A stretch of 64,000 bases of DNA, taken from SOIA01 sp964348015. Its GTDB lineage: Bacteria > Acidobacteriota > Aminicenantia > Aminicenantales > Aminicenantaceae. The position numbers were made by a program, and so were the translations under genes. Positions 44,395 to 53,732 of this stretch are shown here, one piece after another; position 1 is the first letter of the stretch, and every line of letters starts with the position of its first letter. Under the pieces are notes generated by a model, which did no database searches, was not told the DNA's origin, and worked only from the letters and a program-made list of their open reading frames with translations. The DNA lies in assembly GCA_964348015.1 (NCBI GenBank), contig CAYGBC010000039.1:1-64000 (forward strand). Direction: 5' to 3'.

Positions 44395-45495
44395 CTACAG
44401 TTTCATCGGCATGAGAACGTACTGATACTTTACCTCTTCTTCCCTTTCTGGCCTCATCAGCACAGAGCTGTTGGAATCCTTGAATTCTATCTGAATATTG
44501 TCTGTTTTAACCGTTGAAAGAAAATCTAAAATATACTGGGCGTTGAATCCGATCTCCAGGCCATCTCCCGTGTAATCAATCGCCACTTTGTCTCGGGCTT
44601 CCCCCATTTCTGGGTTGGACGAGAAAAGCCTCATTTCGTTCTTCTCAATAAAGAATTTAATCCCTTTTGACCGTTCTGTGGAAAACAGAGATACTCTCCT
44701 GACCGCTTCTGTGATCTCTTCGCGTGAAACCGTTATTGTGTTGGGGTTGTCTTTTGGGATGACCGCTTCAAAATCCGGAAATTTTCCTTCGATTATCCTT
44801 GATATCAACGTTCTGTGCTCCACTCTGAAAAACAGATTGCTTTCATCCAGGTCAAACTCAACTGATTCGTTTTCAAACTTCCTCAATTCGCTCAAAGTCT
44901 TTTTGGCTACGATCGCCCTGACCTCTTTTCCAATCTTAAGGTCTTTCATCGTGTCGGCCGTGTAGGCTAACCTGTGTCCATCTGTACTGACCAGCTCCAT
45001 CGAATTGTCTTTAACGATCAAAAGCGCTCCGCTGAGGTAGTACCTCTGTTCTTGAGTTATTGCAAAATAAACCCTGTCTATCATTTCTTGGAGTTTATCC
45101 AATGGAAAAACAATCTTCTTCTCGAATTTCGGCTCCGGAACTTGAGGATAATCCTCCTTTGGCAAACAAAGAACTTTGAATTCGCTCTCTCCCGACGTGA
45201 TCTGCATAGTTAAATCATCGCTCTCTTGGAAAGTGACCTCCTTTCCTTCCGGGAGCGATTTGACGATTTCGAAGACTTTTTTCCCGGATAACGTTACAGA
45301 GCCTGTCTCTTGAATCTTCGCCGGAAAATAGGTCTTCAGTCCTACCTCTAGGTCTGTGCCGATCAATTCAATTTCTTTTTCTTTCGCATTGACCAGAATA
45401 TTGGCCAATATGGGCATGGTGTTTCTTTTTTCCACTATTCCTTGGAGCAACTGGAGTTCTCTGGAAATGTCTTCTTTTTTAGTAGAGAATTTCAT
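44395..45495 (-). CDS. dnaN: DNA polymerase III beta subunit (sliding clamp)
   Basis: A 366-residue clamp that tethers the replicase to DNA. The three-domain repeat is complete, beginning MKFSTKKEDISRELQLLQGI and ending in the conserved YVLMPMKL, which closes the partner-peptide pocket. AAGGTGG lies 4 nt before the ATG. It follows dnaA in the same direction across a very AT-rich 115-bp spacer. recF and gyrB, which often follow, are absent here. Confidence 0.97.
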   Translation of the reverse strand: MKFSTKKEDISRELQLLQGIVEKRNTMPILANILVNAKEKEIELIGTDLEVGLKTYFPAKIQETGSVTLSGKKVFEIVKSLPEGKEVTFQESDDLTMQITSGESEFKVLCLPKEDYPQVPEPKFEKKIVFPLDKLQEMIDRVYFAITQEQRYYLSGALLIVKDNSMELVSTDGHRLAYTADTMKDLKIGKEVRAIVAKKTLSELRKFENESVEFDLDESNLFFRVEHRTLISRIIEGKFPDFEAVIPKDNPNTITVSREEITEAVRRVSLFSTERSKGIKFFIEKNEMRLFSSNPEMGEARDKVAIDYTGDGLEIGFNAQYILDFLSTVKTDNIQIEFKDSNSSVLMRPEREEEVKYQYVLMPMKL

Positions 45496-45510
45496 TTTTC
45501 CACCTTTTCA

Positions 45511-45610
45511 TGAGCCTTAATAATAATTAGATAAATATAAAATTAGATTAAAGAATATATTAAATAATAGCAAATAAAAAGTGAAAATACATTATAAATC
45601 TTTGATTCTT
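45511..45610. other. Very AT-rich dnaA-dnaN spacer (candidate origin unwinding region)
   Basis: From 45511 to 45610 about nine in ten bases are A or T, much higher than the surrounding DNA. Repeated TAAT/ATTA and AAATA words look like a duplex-unwinding element. With DnaA boxes at the other end of dnaA (46956-46987), this fits a bipartite oriC around dnaA. No full DnaA box is visible inside the spacer itself. Confidence 0.45.
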
Positions 45611-46942
45611 TTACTGGATAGAGTTTATCAAATTGTTTAAATCTCTGTTGAATTCAGGGTCTTCGTTGTTCATTTTTTCTATTTTTTTTATGCTGTGGAG
45701 TACCGTTGTGTGATGTTTTCCACCGAATTTCTTTCCGATCTCAGGAAGCGATGTTTTAGTTAAATTTTTGGAGAGATACATGGCAATTTGGCGGGGAAAA
45801 GCCACCTTGGGGGAGTTGTTCTTGGAGTTGAGTTGAGAGAGATTGATCTTGAATTTATGGCAGACGATTTTTTGAATTTTTTCAACAGTCACTATGGAGG
45901 ACGCCGAATCCAGAAGGCTCTGGAGCGCTTCTTTAGAAAGGTCCAAATCGATCTTTTCTCCCTTTAAAGAGGCGTAAGCAATCACCCGGCGCAGATATCC
46001 TTCTAAAACCCGAATGTTCGAGTGGACCTTATCCGCGATGAACAGAGCGACAGTTTCCGGAAGCTCCACTCCTTCCAGCTCGGATTTTTTTCTGAGGATA
46101 GCGATTCTCGTTTCGATATCCGGGGGCTTTAAATCTGCGATCAATCCCCATTCGAACCGGGAGCGAAACCTCTCCTCGAGGTTGGGAATCTCTTTGGGAG
46201 GACAGTCGCTGGAAATAACGATCTGCTTTTGGCTGTCGTACAGATGATTGAAGGTGTGAAAGAACTCCTCTTTTGTTCTCTCGCGGCCGGACAGATAATG
46301 AATATCATCCATAAGCAGGACATCGACGCTTCTGTATTTCTGACGGAAGTCGAGAATCTTTCCATACTGAAGATGATTGATCAAATCGTTCATGAACTTT
46401 TCGGTGGTGATGTACATAATTTTCTGGCGGCTGTGGTTTTCCAGCGTCAAGTGTCCGATGGCATTCATCAGGTGCGTTTTGCCCAATCCCGCACCCCCAT
46501 AGATGTACAGAGGGTTGTATGATTTTGCCGGATTCTTTGTGACCGCAGTGGCGGCGGCATGGGCGAACTGGTTACAGGAGCCGACGACAAAATTCTGGAA
46601 AGTGTAGTTCGGGTTCAGATTCGGATTGAGAAGCGGGCCGCGTTTCGATTTTCTCTCTTGGGGCGACTGCCTTTTGAACGACGGAGAATCTTCGTCAAAG
46701 ATAAACTTGATATGGAATACTTTTCCAAGAGACTTCTGTGAGCATTTGTTGATCAAGCCGGAATAGTGGAAAGTCAGCCAATCCTTGAAATAAGAATTCG
46801 GGACTTTGATGTAAAGAGAATTCGCTTCCTTGCCGATGAATGATGTGGGTTCAAACCAGGTTTCGTAGCTGTTTTTATCGATCTTCTTTCGCAGCGACTC
46901 CTTGATTTGAAGCCAAGGATTAGTTTTATCTTTAGGTTCCAT
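45611..46942 (-). CDS. dnaA: Chromosomal replication initiator DnaA
   Basis: The 443-residue AAA+ initiator starts at the ATG at 46942 (MEPKDKTNPWLQIKESL). A GTG 33 nt upstream lies inside a DnaA box and is less likely. Domain I is followed by a short linker. The AAA+ module has Walker A GGAGLGKTHLMNAIGH, Walker B VLLMDDIHYLSG and sensor motifs. The C-terminal domain IV has the DnaA-box-binding signature GGKHHTTVLHSIKKIE. It unwinds the origin. No Shine-Dalgarno sequence is obvious. Confidence 0.97.
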   Translation of the reverse strand: MEPKDKTNPWLQIKESLRKKIDKNSYETWFEPTSFIGKEANSLYIKVPNSYFKDWLTFHYSGLINKCSQKSLGKVFHIKFIFDEDSPSFKRQSPQERKSKRGPLLNPNLNPNYTFQNFVVGSCNQFAHAAATAVTKNPAKSYNPLYIYGGAGLGKTHLMNAIGHLTLENHSRQKIMYITTEKFMNDLINHLQYGKILDFRQKYRSVDVLLMDDIHYLSGRERTKEEFFHTFNHLYDSQKQIVISSDCPPKEIPNLEERFRSRFEWGLIADLKPPDIETRIAILRKKSELEGVELPETVALFIADKVHSNIRVLEGYLRRVIAYASLKGEKIDLDLSKEALQSLLDSASSIVTVEKIQKIVCHKFKINLSQLNSKNNSPKVAFPRQIAMYLSKNLTKTSLPEIGKKFGGKHHTTVLHSIKKIEKMNNEDPEFNRDLNNLINSIQ

Positions 46943-46955
46943 TTTGACGAATCGG

Positions 46956-46987
46956 ATTTCCACAGATATTTCCACATGTGTGGAAAA
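46956..46987. promoter_or_regulatory. Cluster of three DnaA-box-like sites at the dnaA 5' end
   Basis: ATTTCCACA at 46956-46964 and again at 46968-46976 (each one mismatch from TTWTNCACA), plus TTTTCCACA on the minus strand at 46979-46987 (full match). Three sites within 32 bp directly upstream of the dnaA start suggest autoregulation, origin function, or both. Confidence 0.65.
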
Positions 46988-47075
46988 ATCATTGCTTCTT
47001 TCCTGAAAAAGGGAGAAAAAGGCGAAGGTATATTAGCACTCTCGTTTGGGGAATTCAAGAAATTTTTATTTTTTT

Positions 47076-50024
47076 TTAGAAATCGTAACCGATCCAGAAG
47101 ACAGTTCTCCACTTTCCTTTGGCATTCATCTCCCACGGCTTCGCGAAGTCTTCGATTAGTAGAAGCCTTGTGAATTCAATATGGATGGGAAAACCGAGGA
47201 AAAAGGCCTCAAATCCGTAGCCCCATGACCCAACCGCATCATAGACGTTGTGCACGGGAGGGAGGAAAGGAGAGAGGGGATTCTCTTCCAAAAGGACGAC
47301 TTGTGCAGGAGATCCCTGTATTCTTGCTCGGGTGACATCGAAAAACAGTGTCCCTCGAATAGGGCCGATCTGGCCTATGACAGTGGAGGCAGAATTGATG
47401 ATCGGGAACCTGAATTCCGCGTTGAAATACCATCCTTCGGTACCGATGAGAGAGAAGAAATCGACAGAGCGGACTTGATTGTTTCCGCCCCAATAGAAAA
47501 CATACGGATCTCTCCCGCGGCTTGCAAACCCGTTAAAACGGAAGGCGAGAAGAAAATCAGAGCCCAGATAGAGGTATTGACGAAGATCTCCCTGAATGGT
47601 CGTGTTTCGAATAAAATCCTTAGATACCGGAAGGGATTGAGAAAGAGAAAGCCTGAAGGTGTTCCCGGCGATAGGGCCGAAGGGGTATTTGAACCGTGTG
47701 GTTTCGCCAACAAGAGCGAAATCTGCAGAGACATTGTTTCCGTTCAAGAATCCTGTGTACTGGCTCGGGACAGGAATATAGTAGTCTTCTTCGTAGTTGT
47801 AATATCCAAGGTTGAACTCCGCTCGATAAAAGCGGTTGAAGGGATAGTACGCACTGAGCTGGACCCCGGCGATCGTCCGTGTCGCAATGGCGTTTCGAGG
47901 CTCAAGGAGCTGGCCCGCAAAGTAAGGGTCATAAAACGAAGGAAGATAGTAGTAAAAGGTATACGAGAATGCGTTAGTCGCAAACGCAAGCCTATTCTTT
48001 TGATTGATGTAAGAGAACTGGTAGGAGCGGAAGTTATAGAACTGGTAGGCCGCAAGCAGAAAGGTATAGTCTCCAAGGATATCGGAGAAGCTGATGGCGG
48101 CGCCACCGAAGATTGTTCCGTCTGAAGTGATGTAGGCATCGATCGGAGGCCTTCCTGTCAGGTAAAGTTTGCTCAGGCCCTTGTGAGGTTTAATCTCGTC
48201 CGGGTTGATTTCCAGAGAAACGACGGGCTCAAACCGTTCGAACTCTTCCTCCAGCGGCTCTTCCTCAAAAGTTACGGTTTTTTCCACTTCGGCCTCGAAC
48301 TCGCTCACAAAAAGCTGAAGCGCGCCTTTATTGTATGAGGAGAAAAGGAGCTTTTCAGGATCTTTGGGAAGAGGGATAGGGAAGAAATTCCCCGTTCTGA
48401 CGTTAGTGTAGCGTTTCTGTTCTCCTGTTTCCAGACTTAGGGAATAGATGTTATATGCTCCTCGGGCGTCGCCAGAAAAATAGATTTCTTTTGAATCCGG
48501 GGAGAAGTGTGGGGCGATCGTATTGCCCTCACCGAATGTCAGCTGAGTCCTTTGAGTCAAGTTGTCGATGGGAGCGATAAAAAGTTTGTCGTATTCATCG
48601 AGACGAATCGTGTAGGCCACATGTTTTCCATCCGGAGAGATGGAGGGAGCTTTTTCGAAGAAGGAGTCCTCTGTCAATTTCTGGAATTCTTCGGTGTTCA
48701 GGTTAACCTTGAAAATGTCGTGGAAACCATCGGAGAAGGCGGTAAAGAGCAGTTCATCGCTCTCCGGATAAAAACTGGGGGACGTGGGCTGGTCAAACGG
48801 GATGTAGATCTTTTTTAAAGTTTTTCCTTTTAAGGGGTCTGTTACGAAAAGAGCATATTTTTCGCCGGACCGGCCGAAGAAAGCGATCAGGTCGCCGTCA
48901 GGAGACCAGCTGATGTCCCTTCCCTTGGGGGGGCGAGCGTTGAAGCGGATGTATTCGTACGAGAGCGTGTATCCTTGTGTGATGTTCTTGATGACACTTC
49001 CGTCTTTTGTGGAGATGAGAAGAACATCGAATTCTCCGGCTTTCAAATTCATGGTGAGCACAGCGACAAGATCTCCAGAAGGAGAGATGGAATGAGAGAG
49101 CGCAAAGTAGTACGGATTCAGCGGGAATGACGGCCCCAGCGGAATGCTGTAGTCTTCAGGAGTCTCTCTCACCAGATAATCTTTGAACCGATTGCGGAGA
49201 TATTTTCTGAATTCAAAATTGAATTCCTTATGCGACAAGTTGAATGCTTTCTTGATTGGATTCCGTCTTCCGATCAGAGGAGAACGTTTAAGGGAGTGCC
49301 AGAATTCCCTTATTCCGTCCACTCCGAATTTATGCTCGATGAATTCAAACATGGCATGTCCGAAGTCATAATCGGCGGCCCGCGGCAGCGGATAACGGGA
49401 AAAAAGCGTGCCCGCTTCTGTGAGCTCGGGTATCCGGTCATTCAGTGCGGCATCGCGCACGATCAGAATAGACCAGGGATCCCAGACATCCGTATTGTAC
49501 TCGCTCCACCCTTCCATGATCCAGCCCGGAGGATAGCTCAGAGCATAAGCGCCCCCTCCAGGGCTTCCGAAGAGAAGGTCGAATTCGAAAATATGTGTGA
49601 GCTCGTGTGAAATCAAAGCTTGGAGCTGGTCCAGAGTCAGGTCTCCATAGATGATGACCCGGTAGAGAATGGGCTCTGAAACTCCCAGGATCCCTTCCTG
49701 GGCGGGCAGAAGATTTGTCTGCTCGAAGTCTGTATATGTTTTGTAATAGATGATCGGAACTTCTGCGGAAAGCGAGTGTTTGACTTCCTGGCTTATTTTT
49801 TTGTACGCACTCTCCGCCATTTCGGCAATATTCTCAAGAATTTGGGGGTTTTCGACATAATGGTAGATTTTGAAATGTTCGGTTTTATAGGTGTTCCATT
49901 TGAATTTGGAATACTGAACTTTGTTTTTCCCGTAGTACGGGATGTAGTAGTATTGGCCCGAAACTTCCGGGACCAAAAAGAAAATCACAAAAAGAATAAA
50001 GAGATATGTTATGAGTTTTTTCAT
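47076..50024 (-). CDS. Secreted metalloprotease / beta-propeller / outer-membrane barrel fusion
   Basis: A 982-residue protein with a signal peptide (LITYLFILFVIFFLVPEVSG). Residues about 40-270 form a zinc-protease-like domain with HELTH (His140, Glu141, His144) and a downstream Glu in WIMEGWSEY, the gluzincin pattern of the peptidase MA family. Residues about 310-570 hold WD40-like/PD40 propeller blades (ISWSPDGDLIAFF, PSISPDGKHVAYTI, PHFSPDSKEIYFSG), as in TolB. The last 350 residues are a Tyr/Phe-rich barrel ending in WIGYDF, like the surface antigen (Omp85-type) class. An outer-membrane protein with a periplasmic or surface protease is implied. The substrate is unknown. Confidence 0.8.
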   Translation of the reverse strand: MKKLITYLFILFVIFFLVPEVSGQYYYIPYYGKNKVQYSKFKWNTYKTEHFKIYHYVENPQILENIAEMAESAYKKISQEVKHSLSAEVPIIYYKTYTDFEQTNLLPAQEGILGVSEPILYRVIIYGDLTLDQLQALISHELTHIFEFDLLFGSPGGGAYALSYPPGWIMEGWSEYNTDVWDPWSILIVRDAALNDRIPELTEAGTLFSRYPLPRAADYDFGHAMFEFIEHKFGVDGIREFWHSLKRSPLIGRRNPIKKAFNLSHKEFNFEFRKYLRNRFKDYLVRETPEDYSIPLGPSFPLNPYYFALSHSISPSGDLVAVLTMNLKAGEFDVLLISTKDGSVIKNITQGYTLSYEYIRFNARPPKGRDISWSPDGDLIAFFGRSGEKYALFVTDPLKGKTLKKIYIPFDQPTSPSFYPESDELLFTAFSDGFHDIFKVNLNTEEFQKLTEDSFFEKAPSISPDGKHVAYTIRLDEYDKLFIAPIDNLTQRTQLTFGEGNTIAPHFSPDSKEIYFSGDARGAYNIYSLSLETGEQKRYTNVRTGNFFPIPLPKDPEKLLFSSYNKGALQLFVSEFEAEVEKTVTFEEEPLEEEFERFEPVVSLEINPDEIKPHKGLSKLYLTGRPPIDAYITSDGTIFGGAAISFSDILGDYTFLLAAYQFYNFRSYQFSYINQKNRLAFATNAFSYTFYYYLPSFYDPYFAGQLLEPRNAIATRTIAGVQLSAYYPFNRFYRAEFNLGYYNYEEDYYIPVPSQYTGFLNGNNVSADFALVGETTRFKYPFGPIAGNTFRLSLSQSLPVSKDFIRNTTIQGDLRQYLYLGSDFLLAFRFNGFASRGRDPYVFYWGGNNQVRSVDFFSLIGTEGWYFNAEFRFPIINSASTVIGQIGPIRGTLFFDVTRARIQGSPAQVVLLEENPLSPFLPPVHNVYDAVGSWGYGFEAFFLGFPIHIEFTRLLLIEDFAKPWEMNAKGKWRTVFWIGYDF

Positions 50025-50039
50025 GTGTGTTCTCCCTGT

Positions 50040-50696
50040 TTAATCTGTGATCAGGTATCTTTGCTGGACCCGGGATCCGCCCAGGATGTTGGCGAAAAAC
50101 TTCTTTTTCACTCTTTCGGTCAGCTCGTAGAACGCAAAAGGACCTGTCTGTTTGGGGTTTTCATAGCCCTGGCTTTCTTTGAACTCCCTTGAGTAAATCG
50201 TCTCTCCCGTTTTGGCGTTGATGATGTAAAGGTCGAGATTGAGCGTGTAAAACCGCCTCTCTTCGATGGCCTTGTCGCGGGAAAAAGGATCTTCTGCGTC
50301 CTTCTTTTTTGTCTCCAGGATAGCTTTCCTGACCTCTTTGCTGTATTCGGCGATTCCGGAAAAGAAAACGGCTTCTTGCGAGTCCGTCTGGAGATTTTTC
50401 CAGAAGGAGCTGTCTTTGAAAAGCTGCTCATTCTCGAAAGAGGTCTTGTGGGACGTCACTGTCCCCTTAAAGGATTGCTTCATCTCGGTCGTAAAGAAAT
50501 TGACCAGCTCTTGATTTATGTCGAAATCTTCCGCCTCCTTCTTGATAAAAAAATCGGTTATGATGATCTCTTCGAGCTTTTGAATGTCGAGAACCGTTTT
50601 AATCGGGACTTCGACGTTCACCCGCGTGTAATTGACAGTAGAGCAGGACGCGGCCAGTAAAAGCAGGGGAATGATCCACAGGCTATTTCTTTTCAT
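50040..50696 (-). CDS. Lipoprotein of unknown function
   Basis: The start is the ATG at 50696; the frame upstream is the shadow of the preceding gene. The 218-residue product has a lipoprotein signal (LWIIPLLLLAASC, Cys18) and a mixed alpha/beta body with no domain I recognise. The beginning of the mature part (VNVEVPIKTVLDIQKLEEIIITDF) and the later LDLYIINAKTGETIYSREF resemble envelope lipoproteins of the FlgO/CsgG-like group that assemble with secretion partners, but the match is by pattern only. It overlaps the TPR lipoprotein gene upstream by 14 nt and is followed 15 nt later by the protease/barrel fusion, suggesting one envelope operon. Confidence 0.6.
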   Translation of the reverse strand: MKRNSLWIIPLLLLAASCSTVNYTRVNVEVPIKTVLDIQKLEEIIITDFFIKKEAEDFDINQELVNFFTTEMKQSFKGTVTSHKTSFENEQLFKDSSFWKNLQTDSQEAVFFSGIAEYSKEVRKAILETKKKDAEDPFSRDKAIEERRFYTLNLDLYIINAKTGETIYSREFKESQGYENPKQTGPFAFYELTERVKKKFFANILGGSRVQQRYLITD

Positions 50697-51060
50697 CTTT
50701 TTTTTCCTTTTGGACGCTTTCTCGAGCTTCGAGATTTTTCTTGAAGTTTTCGAAGTTCGCTTGAATGTAACTGTTCTTGGGTGCAAGCTTTAACGCCGCC
50801 TGGTATTCTTCGCGGGCTTCCTCCCACATCCCTCTGTTCTCGTAGGCCACGGCCAGGTTGTTGTGGGCCGCTGCAGAACCGGGGTTGTTCTGGATGGCCT
50901 TTTTCCAGCGGAATATCGCCTCATCCCACAGGCCGTTTTGAGCGGACATTATTCCGAATTTGATCTGGTCATGTTGACTCGCGGTGCGGCAGGCTGAAAA
51001 GATGATGACGAGGAGGACAAACGTGACAATATAGACAGTCAAATTTTTATTCATGGTCAT
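50683..51060 (-). CDS. Small TPR lipoprotein
   Basis: A 125-residue lipoprotein with signal LTVYIVTFVLLVIIFSAC (Cys24) and about two TPR motifs (LWDEAIFRWKKAIQNNPGSA, AHNNLAVAYENRGMWEEARE). The tail is Lys/Glu-rich. Such short TPR lipoproteins hold protein complexes at the outer membrane, as PilW/Pal-associated ones do. The start could be the first or the third codon (MTMNKN). It is the first gene of the three-gene envelope set running to 47076. Confidence 0.75.
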   Translation of the reverse strand: MTMNKNLTVYIVTFVLLVIIFSACRTASQHDQIKFGIMSAQNGLWDEAIFRWKKAIQNNPGSAAAHNNLAVAYENRGMWEEAREEYQAALKLAPKNSYIQANFENFKKNLEARESVQKEKKDEKK

Positions 51061-51309
51061 AAGCCTCTATGTTCTAAGTTACTGCTTTTTCAAACATACG
51101 TCAAGAACACTGCAAGTTTCGTACCAAGTCGGACAGGTAGAGACATCGGAAAAGTAGGGTTTCAGTGTCACGAAAAAGAGACAGATGTCATAGAATCGGG
51201 AAAAAAGGCCGGCCGCAATTTTTGTCCTTCCTCTGCGTATATATATAAAAGGATGGGCCGAACATCTTAGGGATAAAATGGAGAGGGGGGACATTGCCCC
51301 AGAAAATGT

Positions 51310-51338
51310 TTGGATTTTTGTTTAAAATATGGTATAAA
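51310..51338 (+). promoter_or_regulatory. Promoter of rpmB
   Basis: TTGGAT (51310-51315), 17 nt, TATAAA (51333-51338): 4/6 and 5/6. Start point near 51345, about 18 nt before the rpmB ATG. The remaining DNA back to 51061 shows no gene. Confidence 0.55.
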
Positions 51339-51362
51339 AGATTTTTTCATAAGAGCAGAGAA

Positions 51363-51554
51363 ATGCCAAAAGTATGTGAAGTGTGCGGAAAAGGCCCCCT
51401 CTTCGGGCATTCTGTGAGTCATTCTCATAAGGCCTCGAAGAAGAAGTGGAAGCCAAATTTGCAGCAAGTGAAGGCTCAGACGAAATCGGGAGTCAGGCGG
51501 ATATGGGTTTGCACAAGGTGCATTCGTTCTGGCAAAGTGGCGAAAACCATCTGA
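51363..51554 (+). CDS. rpmB: 50S ribosomal protein L28
   Basis: The start is the ATG at 51363 (MPKVCEVCGKGPLFGHSVSH); the frame upstream overlaps the promoter. The 63-residue basic protein keeps the zinc-type pattern CEVCGKG and VCTRCIRSGK. It is a lone plus-strand gene converging on rel, with 6 bp between stop codons. Confidence 0.95.
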   Translation: MPKVCEVCGKGPLFGHSVSHSHKASKKKWKPNLQQVKAQTKSGVRRIWVCTRCIRSGKVAKTI

Positions 51555-51560
51555 ACACGA

Positions 51561-53699
51561 TCACGTTCTTTCCACAGAGAAAATCTCTTTCATCCCCGAA
51601 AGCTTTTTTATGATGGCCTCGAGCTGCCTTATATCCTGAATGATAAGAGTGAGCTTGAATTGGGCTTTCTTATCAGAGAAAGTCACCACATCCGCCTTGG
51701 TGATATTCCCCTCCAGCTGAGCAATGACTGTTGCGATTTTGGCCAGAACGCCAGGGGTGTCTTCCCCTCGAATGAGAAGCTTTCCTCTGTAGGCGTCTTC
51801 CGGCGCATCGTCCCACGAGACTTCGACCATCCGGTCAGCGTCCAGGGTTTCTTTGACAACTCTGGGACATCGCAAGGAGTGCACGGTGATCCCTTTACCG
51901 GCGGTGATATATCCTATAATTTGTTCGCCCCTTATGGGAGAACAGCATTTGGCGAGATGGACTCCCTTGACCTGGATAATCGGTTTCGGCTTTTTGCTCA
52001 CTTTTGTGACGACTTTCTTGATCAGCGTCTCTTTCTTCTTTATGATTTGTTCGGCAGAAAAGAGTTTTTCCATGAATTTTTTTGCGAGGATGATTTTCCC
52101 TGAGCCGACCAGGGCATAAAAATCTTCCATCTTTTTGACCCTGAAGTTTGTGGCTGCGGCAAGGCTTTTCAACACATTTTTTTCCTTGAGCCATTCTGGA
52201 GGCCCTTTGTACTTCTTGGCCTCCTTCTCCCATAATTTTTTTCCCAGGGCTGTGTGTTTCATCCTTTTCTGCAGGTTTAGCCAGCGCTTGATGCTGTGCC
52301 TCGCAGTGGAGGTGAACGTGATGTTCAGCCAATCTCGAGTCGGAGTTCTTTCCGGAGAAGTGATGACCTCCACCCTGTCTCCTGTTTTTAGGATTGTTTT
52401 CAAAGGAGACAATTTTCCGTTGATCTTAACCTCAGCACAGTGGAGGCCGATTTCTGAATGTATCTTGAAAGCAAAATCCAGAGCCGATGAACCGAGAGGC
52501 AAAGTGATGACCTTGCCTCTTGGAGTGAAGACGTATATTTCTTCGGGGATGAGATCGGTTTTCAGGCTTTTCAGGAATTCACGCGGACTCTTCTGTTCTT
52601 TGTACAGATCAACCATCTCCCTCAGCCAGTGAAGCCGCCTGTCCTCCTTCATGATGTGTCGGGGGTCTTGTTCCTTGTATTTCCAGTGGGCTCCGATGCC
52701 GTTTTCAGCAAGATTGTGCATATCCCGGGTGCGGATTTGAATTTCGACAGTCAAATTTTTTTCGGTAATGATCGTCGTGTGGAGAGATTGATAGAGGTTG
52801 GGCTTTGGCATCGCGATGAGGTCTCTGAAGCGGTGAGGATGATGCGGCCAGTTTTGATGGATGAAGCCGAGGGCCGCATAGCAATTCTCAACGGTATCTG
52901 TGATGAGTCGCAAAGCCATGAAGTCGAACACCTGGTCGAAGTCTATGCTGCGCTTTTTCATCTTGTTGTTTATGCTGTAGAGTCTTTTGATCCTGTAGGA
53001 TATATCTGCCGGGATTTTATTTTCATTCATGAGATCTTGAAGAGAAGTTTTTATTTTTTTGAGTTCTCTTTCTGCTTTTTTTCGTCGAGGCTCAACCAGA
53101 GAAGCCACCTCAAAATAATCTTCGGGATTGACGAAGCGGAATGACAGGTCTTCAAGCTCGGCTTTGATCCGCCCCATGCCCAACCTGTTGGCGATGGGGG
53201 CGTATATCTCCAGCGTTTCCCTGGCGATCTGCTTTTGTTTGTCCTCGGATAAGAATTTTAGGGTTTGGAGATTGTGAATCCTGTCCGCCAGCTTGATGAA
53301 GATAACTCTCAAGTCGTCTGTCATGGCGAGGATGATCTTTCTTATACTTTCGGCCTGCCTTGCTTCCGGTGAGGACTCCTGAACTCGACTGATCTTCGTC
53401 ACTCCCTCCACAAGATGTGTGATCTCTTTCCCGAACGCCTGCGTCAGCTCTACAGCTGTCGCATCGGTGTCTTCCAAAACATCATGGAGGAGGCCTGCGG
53501 CCAGGGTGGTTTTATCCAACCTCATGTCAGCCAGCATGTTGGCCACTTCCAGGGAATGACTTAAATACGGCTCGCCGGAACGGCGGGTTTGGCCTTTATG
53601 AGCCTGAGCGGCATACACATACGCCTTCTTCAGAAGAGTGATATCCTTCTCTGGATAAGAGGAGGATATTTTGTCCAGAATATCGTCAAAGCGGATCAT
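51561..53699 (-). CDS. rel: (p)ppGpp synthetase/hydrolase (Rel/SpoT family)
   Basis: A 712-residue stringent-response enzyme. The HD hydrolase domain is complete (SHSLEVANML, LLHDVLEDTDAT, DRIHNLQTL). The synthetase domain has MPKPNLYQSLHTTI and DFDQVFDFMALRLI. TGS (VYVFTPRGKVITLPLGSSALDFAF-type region) and ACT domains follow (GKLLIRGEDTPGVLAKIATV). Intact HD residues argue for a bifunctional enzyme that both makes and degrades the alarmone. It is downstream of gmhB by 33 nt in the waaF-gmhB-rel set. No second relA or spoT is in the window. Confidence 0.95.
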   Translation of the reverse strand: MIRFDDILDKISSSYPEKDITLLKKAYVYAAQAHKGQTRRSGEPYLSHSLEVANMLADMRLDKTTLAAGLLHDVLEDTDATAVELTQAFGKEITHLVEGVTKISRVQESSPEARQAESIRKIILAMTDDLRVIFIKLADRIHNLQTLKFLSEDKQKQIARETLEIYAPIANRLGMGRIKAELEDLSFRFVNPEDYFEVASLVEPRRKKAERELKKIKTSLQDLMNENKIPADISYRIKRLYSINNKMKKRSIDFDQVFDFMALRLITDTVENCYAALGFIHQNWPHHPHRFRDLIAMPKPNLYQSLHTTIITEKNLTVEIQIRTRDMHNLAENGIGAHWKYKEQDPRHIMKEDRRLHWLREMVDLYKEQKSPREFLKSLKTDLIPEEIYVFTPRGKVITLPLGSSALDFAFKIHSEIGLHCAEVKINGKLSPLKTILKTGDRVEVITSPERTPTRDWLNITFTSTARHSIKRWLNLQKRMKHTALGKKLWEKEAKKYKGPPEWLKEKNVLKSLAAATNFRVKKMEDFYALVGSGKIILAKKFMEKLFSAEQIIKKKETLIKKVVTKVSKKPKPIIQVKGVHLAKCCSPIRGEQIIGYITAGKGITVHSLRCPRVVKETLDADRMVEVSWDDAPEDAYRGKLLIRGEDTPGVLAKIATVIAQLEGNITKADVVTFSDKKAQFKLTLIIQDIRQLEAIIKKLSGMKEIFSVERT

Positions 53700-53732
53700 G
53701 GCTTTGGATTTTCCACGGCTTGGGATTTGCTG

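Noticed and set aside
46943..46975. GTG start 11 codons upstream of the chosen dnaA start
   Set aside because: It falls inside a DnaA box and the extra residues are not typical of DnaA; kept as a less likely alternative.
47250..48125. 291-codon plus-strand frame opposite the barrel part of the protease fusion
   Set aside because: Antisense to a well-supported gene; no start signals.
51061..51309. Possible small RNA gene between the TPR lipoprotein and rpmB
   Set aside because: No recognisable RNA structure or terminator; only weak promoter-like words.
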